A DNA stretch of 64,000 nt from Branchiostoma floridae (lineage: Eukaryota > Chordata > Leptocardii > Amphioxiformes > Branchiostomatidae). The notes beneath the pieces were generated by a model that searched no databases, was not told the DNA's origin, and saw only the letters and a program-made list of their open reading frames with translations. Shown here piece by piece: positions 27,601 through 36,600 of the stretch. The stretch lies in assembly GCF_000003815.2 (NCBI RefSeq), contig NC_049979.1, positions 25,893,978 through 25,957,977 of the forward strand, written 5' to 3'. Positions within the stretch are counted from its first letter, which is position 1. Every line of letters starts with the position of its first letter. The position numbers and the translations under genes are program-made.

Positions 27601-30600
27601 TGAGAACCAGTGGACCAAGCTGAACAACCGTGCCCAGCGGCTGCAGGACCTGAACCAGAATGTGCCCATCTCTCTGGTGGAGAGGCTGGTGCAGAGGAAC
27701 AAGGACGGCATTGAGGAGGCCAAGAAGCTAGCCATTGAGGGAAGACGCAAGCTGGACAGCTTCAAGGCTAACCAGGTACAAGCTCAAACTGTCCCGACTT
27801 ACTCTCCATCTGAAGAGCTAACTATACAACGCTAGTTCACCTTTACCCGTAGGGTAACCTGTATACATTGTTTTCGAAAATTGGTATTTATGGATACCAA
27901 GTCAACGTACGATAGTTTCAAACTACACTACACTACTACACTGTAGTTTGAATATATTACAACCTGAAACCACTGTCCGTCGACTTGATATCCCTTAATA
28001 CCATGTGGGTAAACACAACGAATATAGGTTACCCTGTGGATAAAGGTGAACTAGCGTTAACACTCAAAATGATCACAGCCTTTCCAGAGATATCTATTTA
28101 TTATATCCAGGCATTCTCAAGTTATCGTGTTCACACACAGAAACACACATACGCAACCCAAAACATAACCTTCTTGGCAAATGTAACTAGGATATTTTGG
28201 CAACTTGACACTTTATGCACCTTTGTCTGATAGAAGATGCTACACAGGCAGTGCCTTGTTCCAGGTGTTGATATTCCTTGAAGATTTGTTCATGATGACA
28301 ATATTGACATATTACATGTATCCTTGTAGGACTTTGGCCGCCGCAACTTGGATCCTCTGCAGAAGTGGCTGGACAAGGAGGAACGATTGCTGAAGGCCCA
28401 GTATGACCTACAGATGGACATTTATAGCAAGAAGGCACAAAGAGACAAGTTTGAGGTATGACACCTTCTGTGCTGACTCATTTGAGATTGACCAAGCACT
28501 TGACTGAGGACCAATTCAAAGAATCAATTGATTGTTTAGTATACCTAAAATATGTCATGTGGGATTGAGTTAAGGGTGGCTGTATAAAACTGTTTTGGGC
28601 CTGTTCCATTCATGATGACGATTGCTTGATGATTTTATGAAAAATCCAAGCTTATTTCTGTAATATTTCTGTCATAAATGTTACATACTAGTGAAAAAAA
28701 GAATTTTATACAACCATTACCTGGTGGTCAGATGATTTTTAGTGAGCAAACTTTTTGCAATATGTTTTGGGCACTAAATTTGCTGCAAAGGGACAGCAGT
28801 CTTTGAAAGCGGAAGTTGACATATGGCCATTTTTTTCTACCAGCCGTAAATTGTTTCTTTGAATATAACTTTATTCGTTGTCGTCGTGACGACGTGGAAT
28901 CTTTATTCGTGACGACGACGACAAATATAACTTTATTGATGAAATGTGTTTCTCTGTGCACGAATTTCATTGAAGTTGGATGAAAAACGCCAACGCCAGG
29001 GTTGAGATGAGAGTAACTCCTGTGTGCTCACAGACCAGCCTTGAGGGTGTCTGGCAATGCCATAAATAATTATTTCAGAACAATAATGATGAATCTTGAC
29101 ATTTCAACTGATCTTCTTCCTGCAGAGTTTCTCCAATGAGATTGCCTCCCACCGCTGGAAGTTTGATGAGGTGAACTCCAAGGCCAGGGAGGTGAACCTC
29201 AGCCAGAACCCCGAGATTGTCAGGCAGCTGGAACAGATCAATGATCGCTATAGTGCTCTCAAGATAGAATGCGATGTAAGTATGACATGATCATACGTAA
29301 GTTGTCTAAGTTCTTGTGCCATTGTGAAAGGCACTTAACAGTGTTTAGGACCTTTCTTACTCCACCTTGGTGTGAAGATTGTATGAAGACTTTGGTTGGG
29401 GACGTAATTAATAAAAGTCAGTGGAAGGAAAGGGATGGGAGACAAATACCTGGACACAGAGAATATCCACTGCCCCTTCGGCCCCAAAAATAGGCTATTG
29501 GTCCGGGACTACTTTTACCTTTACCTAACTGGATTTAACCTAGTAATTGATTAGGGACCGTACAGCGTTTAGTGAGGGGGGAGGGCCGGTCGCCAGAGGG
29601 TCGGGTCAAAAAATTTTGGCATGGCCCTCCCCCCAGGTAAATTTTTTTTTGCTAGGCCCTCCCCCCAAGACAAAATATTTTTGCTTGGCCCTCCCCCCTC
29701 CCATCAACTTTGAAAAAAAATATTCAAGACGCCAATAAAACACTACGCTCCCGCATTTGGAAATGTGCTTTGCGTCATACTTTTTCATGATTTTCATCGA
29801 GAAGCAGATCTCTCACCCCTAGTAAAAAAAGGAAAACAGAATGGCTCAAAATATCTGCTTAATAGAGGGATAAATATCTGTTTCATAGAGGCATAGATAT
29901 TTGCTTTATAGAAGCTATTTCATTGTTTTGATATTAAAACAACACCTAAAAAGCATTTGTACCTGAATTTCTAGTAGATTTGCGCCACGAAGCGGCGCGC
30001 GCCCCGCTCCCTAAATTTACGTATTGCAAGCTCGCGGGCCTGAGCGGCTTGACGGAAACTATTTTCAATTTACATATATTTTGGACTTTTTCTTGGTTCT
30101 GTGGTGGTAATAACTTACGGTAAATCGGGGGGAAAAAATGAAAACCAAAACGACAGCACGATTCGACTTCCAAAACTGTAGTGGTGAGGGGGGCGCCGAC
30201 GCGTGACGCTGATTTTCCCACGGCGGGATTTCCTGCATTGCTTTTTTATGGGAAAATTTGCTGGTTAGATGACATTTCTATGAAAAAAAAATACGAGGGT
30301 TTCAAGTTTTTGAGAACGACGTTCCGAACACCATGTTCGGCGCCAAAGGCACGAAGAATCACAAGGTAGGTCCGGGAGAATTTTGAAATCTTGACCCTCT
30401 TAGAAGCTATTTCCTTCAGTTTGAGGAGATATTTTGCTGACAAACAAAGCTAACTTTAATAGCATTTCAATTTAGAAATACAAAATTAAATCCCCCCCAA
30501 ACACATTATCACGATGTCGGTCATCAAAGGCCGGTCACGTCAAAAGGGATCCAGGGAAATTTGCAAATATTTACCCTCGAGCTCTGAAACGCCATTTCTT

Positions 30601-33600
30601 ACATTTTGAGGGCAATAAGACGGGTAAATTTTGCTGGCAGACTAATCTAGAGTTTAATAACATTTCTGTACGTGAAGAGGGTTTTCGAGGGCGTCATGCA
30701 TAAGCCCCGCCCCCTCCCTTTCGCATTTTCACTGTGTCCCGAGCGCCAACCTTGGGCGATCCCTTGCAGATGTCCAGAAAAAATTTTTTGAAATCTTGAC
30801 CCTCTGAAACGCCGTTTCTTGGATTTTAAGGGACATATTTTGCTGGCAGACCAAGCTATTTTTTTTTTGCTTGGCCCTCCCCCCCCCTGGCGACCGGCCC
30901 TCCCCCCTCGCTAAATGCCGTACGGTCCCTTAGCACTTGGTATTAAAAATTTGTAAGTTTCTGTACTTCACTGTGCTTTCTGCTGTGTCGATAAAGCTGA
31001 CCTTTCTCTATATTGTACAGTCATTGTAGATTTGTATGATAAAGAAATTCATCATCATACTAGTAGTAGTCCTTTTCTACTAAAGGACCATCTGTTCACC
31101 GCCGATGGGCCCGTCGGTGTGCAGCAAGGATAAAGAAATTAGTGAGCCTGTAATTTGAAATTCTAGTTTCAAGACAGTTTAACAGTTCTTGAGTGTTGTA
31201 AGATTTTACTGAAAAAGCTTGCTACAGAAGAGCTTTTTTTTTAGAAATTACGTCTACATGTATCAGTGATAGAGTGACTTTCCTGTCCCTACCAAATAGG
31301 ACATAACAAAGAAGTGTGAGGGGCACGTGGCCGACCACAGCCAGTACGATGAGCTGTATGACGAGGCCTCCGAGTGGCTGAAGCAGCAGAGAGAGAAGCT
31401 GAGGGAAGCACAGCAGCCCACAACCGACTGGAAGGAACTGGAGGAGCATCATGCAAACATCAATGTGAGACCACTTTTATGATACTGATACAGTAGACAG
31501 CATCATGTGAACATCAATGTGAGACCACTTTTATAATGATACAGTAAACAGCATCATGTGAACATCAATGTGAGACCACTTTTGTAATTATAATGATATA
31601 GTAGACACCAGCTATTTGCATGATGGTCAATTGATTAAAGGATTTGCATACTAGAATTCTGAAAAGCCCAAACCCTTTCTCATTAACATAACTCACTGAT
31701 TGTACATGTTACTCCATGTGTCATACAAAAACAAATTTCTAACTGAAATGCGAAATTCTACCTATGATTACAGACTACATGTACATACACCTACATGTAG
31801 ACACATTTGCAAATGTCTAGTGTAGACTACATACACTATATATTTAGACCGTATGTAGACTGCATTCAATGTACTATGTAGACTACATACAATGTAATCT
31901 CCATAAACTTGTGAAAAAAAGCGAAAACATTTTGAGTACAATTTCTATGGATGCAGACTGTATATAACATAAGAAAATGCCAGTATGATCTTAGATTGCT
32001 TATAAATTATGCTATCCAATATTTATAGAGACTATTTGAACAGAGGTCTAATTTGCATGTACCTCACAATTAGCTCCTCCTCCTGACCAAGAAGAGAGGG
32101 GAGATCAAGATCAACAACACCTCGGAGAGGGCAGACGTCACCATGGATAACACGTCTGCTGACGGCAAGCCAATCATCATCGACCAAGTAGAATCTCTTC
32201 GCCACGAGTTTGAACTCTACCTGGAAGAGCTGAACGCAGCCAAGCTGAAGGTGGAGGGCCAACTGGAGGTATGTAATACTATGATAAGTGGTTTGTAGAT
32301 AGCATGTCTTGTGCAATACCTTTTCAGTTCTCAAGATTTAATCATGATTTTATTTTTAGTTTCCTTGATGTAGGTTAGACATCCAGGCAATAAGATACAC
32401 CAAAAGTAGTTACTCAAGCAACTGGATATGGTTTTGGAAACGGTCAGACGTTTCGGATAGAATCCACTATCCTTCGTCAGTGACACTGAAGTGATCTGGA
32501 AGAAACAGGTCTTTTATACTCTAACCATGAAACATTGTTAGACAATTCAGACAGAAGACAATTTGGATTCCAAAGAAAACACAGGTTTCTGTCCTATTGG
32601 ACATCTGAAATTGTCTTCATTCATGGTTAGAGTATAAAAGACCTGTTTCTTCCAGATCATTTCAGTGTCACTGATCGATGAAGGATAGTGGATTCTATCC
32701 GAAACATCTGACCGTTTCCAAAACCATATCCAGTTGCTTGAGTAACTACTTTTTGGTGTATTTTTTCTTATGACTCACATGGTATAGTTTCTTCTGACTC
32801 ACATGTAGAAGAGAATTAAAGCATGATACTGCATGGTTGTGGCGATTCATTGGATCATTGCTGACCAATTCAAGATGATGAAGAAACTCCACCACTAAGC
32901 AACTCTGACAATTGCAGCAGTCTCTATGTTGCTTTGAGAAATATTTAGCCTTTTTTTGTAGTGAAGAGTTTGGATCTTCATTAACCTTGTGCACACAGTC
33001 ACCCTTTGTCTGTTGTCACTTCTGTTGCAGGGTTTAATCCATTGTCTTTCTTGATTTCTCAACTATTAAGTACTAGAGGAATGCCAACAAAATAAAGTTG
33101 CATACAAATGTAGCTTTCCAAGTCTAATGAGCTTGCCCACAGTCTTAACTGAGTGTAATTCTTAAACTAACAAAAGGCAGTAGGGTACAATGTACAATGG
33201 GTTCTAGGATGCCTGAAATGTGTTATAATCAAACTGCACGTAGAACATTGTTGACTCTGTTTTATAAAATGCTTGTTTTTGGTGGCATGTTCTGTGCATG
33301 TTGTGAATGAACATTCTGCATGTTTTCTGTATATGTATGTCTATATGTTGCCTTGTGTTCTCAGCCGTTACCTATTAGCCGTTACCTAGTTCTTTCCTTC
33401 TGTTATCTTTATAACCTCTTACTGAACAAACTCACAGTGTATTATTATTGTGTTAACATCACTAACATAACACCATAGATGTCACTTGTCCTTTCATTCA
33501 TGACAATCCATTTTCACTTTTCATCGATTATCAGCTTTGTTGCTATATTTTTTGGCAGACATTTTCACCTGGAATGTTACCATTTGGTGCCAAGATTCAC

Positions 33601-36600
33601 AAAGTGGTGCTATTCATCACCAGACAACATGATTTTCACTGCAATTCAGGGTCATTGTTTTATGGTTTCAAACCCAGCAGAAGATTTTGTTACACCAGTA
33701 TGCTCTACGTCACTCTTTTGATTGGCTCTGTATGCAGATCAGTCCATGTAACCACTTTTAAAATTCAAATGACTGAAAGCTTTTGACCAAGCTAACTTAT
33801 TAATTAAGTCACAATTTGTATTTCAATTTTTGCAGTGTAGTAACCTCTTAAAGGGACGTCATTGATCATGAATAAAAAAGTGTGTTTTTGTTTTTCTACT
33901 GCAGTACAGAATTGTTTTCAACTACAAACCTCAAACACCCCCAAAACGTCCTTTCTGTGACATTAAGACTCTGCAAAAATACATGCAGTTACACTGACAG
34001 TTACCTTTATTGTGTAATTCAAGTCTAGTTTCTGTTGAGTCTGTTCAATGGAATGTGTCTCCAACTTATCAAATTTAATGCGATCATTATGAACAATCTA
34101 CGAGATCCTACACCTAGCCTACTGTATGGCAGAATATCCAGGCTAGCTGGTCCCAAAAAGCCCAGACCAGTCCAAACTTGGCCCCCAGTGTGTCCGAATC
34201 TCCAGTGAATGTGTCTGCATGTGGTGGTTTTTCTTTTTTACTTGTGTTGTTTTTCTGACTTATACCGTCCTCCCCTGAACCAACCCCAGGGAATGAAGCC
34301 CGAGATCAACCGCTCTAAACTAAGTGACAGGAGTATAGCGATCGAGCAGGTACTGGTGCAACCTTATCGTCTTCTGGTGGTGCTTTTATCCCGGGGTTAT
34401 GGCTGCTCATCGTCTGTGTTTGTGTCATTCCCCTCAATGTTGCCTGTTGGATGACATTATGTGTAAACCCAATAACCCTGCACACTAACAAGCACAACTG
34501 TGTCCTGTATTGTTCTGTGTTGTCGAAATGTTTCACTTATATGTTTTGTTGTTAACCCTCCCGTTTTTGTCCACTCACACAGAGACTTGACGAAAACCTA
34601 TCCCAGCAGTCAATCAGCAGTACCTACCAGTACACTCAGTCTACCAAAACTGTCTATGGCTCCCAGACCATTGGCGGTTCTGGTGGTGCTGGTGGTGCTG
34701 GCGGTGGATACGGTGGTATCGGCCAATCCGCTGGCGGTGGATACGGTGGTACTAGCCAGACCTCTGGCATTGGTATCGGCCAAGGCGGTGGATACGGTGG
34801 TATCAGCCAGTCCGCCGGCGGAGGATATGGTGGTGGCACCGGCAGTGGATACGGAGTCCAGACCACTAGTAGTACTTATAGTACTAGTGGTGCTGGTGGT
34901 GGTGGTGGTGTCAGTACAGGCGTCGGAGGAAGCTCCAGCATTAACCAGTTTCTGGGTGGAGGATCCTCGGCCGTCTTTGACGTGTCAGTCAGCCGTGTCA
35001 AGACGAGTTCTGTCACCAAGGACATTGGGATCCAGCCCAGTCCCAGTCGTCAGGTGGACACCATTGCTAACTACTATTAAAAACACGCCTTTCTATTTCT
35101 TTTCCTTACTAGCATTATACTCAGCCAGATCTGTAGACACTTCCGCAAGCTGGAAAACTTGTGCAAGCCTTCTGTGGTGATGGTAGTGTTCCACTCTGTA
35201 TGTTTAACTCACTAGATATCCAACTATTGCCAGCAAACTGTTTCTGCTTTTTCCAGGAGCTTTTACGTGCTTGCCTGCAATTTCCAAGTAGTCGTTCATG
35301 TAGTTGCAATTTCAGTAACATCATTGACCTTTTTATATTTTGCAGCTCCTAGCTAATACCTTTTATAGGCCAATCTCCTTTAAATTATTCTGTTTTTACA
35401 TTAGCATAACTTCCTTCCTCTTTGCATTAGGTTATCTCTGGCTTGGCATGCTGCTTCTGAATGGTTTTCATATCTGATCATGATTTCTCCAACATATTAT
35501 ACCGTATGCTGCAATACTACATATGTGCTGTGTGCTTGGCATAATCTTTGTCTTTCAGCTTTTTTTCACTTTGCTGCAGCTCCATAATAGTGTAATTTCA
35601 CAAAAATCTGTGTTCAAGTCAATACCTGTTGTATATGAATTAGAAAATATTAGAATGATGTACATGTATGTTATGTATTTTCGATTTATTGTTAAGATAG
35701 AGTACACGTAGTCGAGTTATTAGACTAGTAAGTGTTAATTCTTGGGAACCCTAGTCATCCATACAATCATGGTGGGTTATGCAACTATTCACAGGTGTTG
35801 GTGTAAATACACAACTATACTCATGAAATTTTTCAAATAGAAATCCTGGTACTGAGAGTGCATTGAATGTAAAATAGATGTCACTCACTCACTATCCATT
35901 GTGTGATCGCTACTAGAGGACCTTATTTTACACCTTAACTGATATTGGTGGGGTACACACGTGGTGTTCTGAAGCATTTTAAGATGTATGCAACTAAAAA
36001 ATCTGATCATGCCAACTTTGGTACAGTGGTGTTGGTCCGTTTGTTTTTGGATGACTAAGGTTTCCTCTGTGTGTCTCTGCACAGTTCCACTCTACTACCC
36101 TGAAAATAATGGCACCTTTAAAGCGCTCACCCTCCCAGAGGGCTGGCCGTCGAGTCCATAGGCTCTCATTAACAAGTGACCACCCTGTGCATGGTAATCT
36201 AACCCTCCCTTCCAACAAAAGATGTGATCTCAGAGATGTGGAAATGGGTTCTTTGTGTCTTGTAATGATATTGGATTATGTCAAAAACAACAATTTTTGT
36301 TGGTGTTTCAGTGTAGTGATAAAATCTTGTTACAGCACAAAAAGTTTGGGCATCAAATTTCAAGTGATCAATTTCAGAGATCATGTGATCATATAGGGAC
36401 ACATGACATTAGAAAGTGGTTTAAAAGCATTTATTGTGTTGGAAAAAAGTTCTGGCCCAGACTGTAGAATATCTACATCAGATTCTGTTGTCAGCAATTT
36501 TAAGTTAAAGCTCAAGTTTTGACTATTTCAAAGCTTAGATTTTGTGCTATTTTTAGTAGGATGCCATCTCTGAGATCACCGTTAAACCCCGTCTGTATAA

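Noticed and set aside
33559-33729. 57-codon open stretch with acceptor ttttggcag and possible donor gtatgc
   Set aside because: The product is Cys/Phe/aromatic-rich and unlike the helical or Gly-rich exons around it; the donor is weak.
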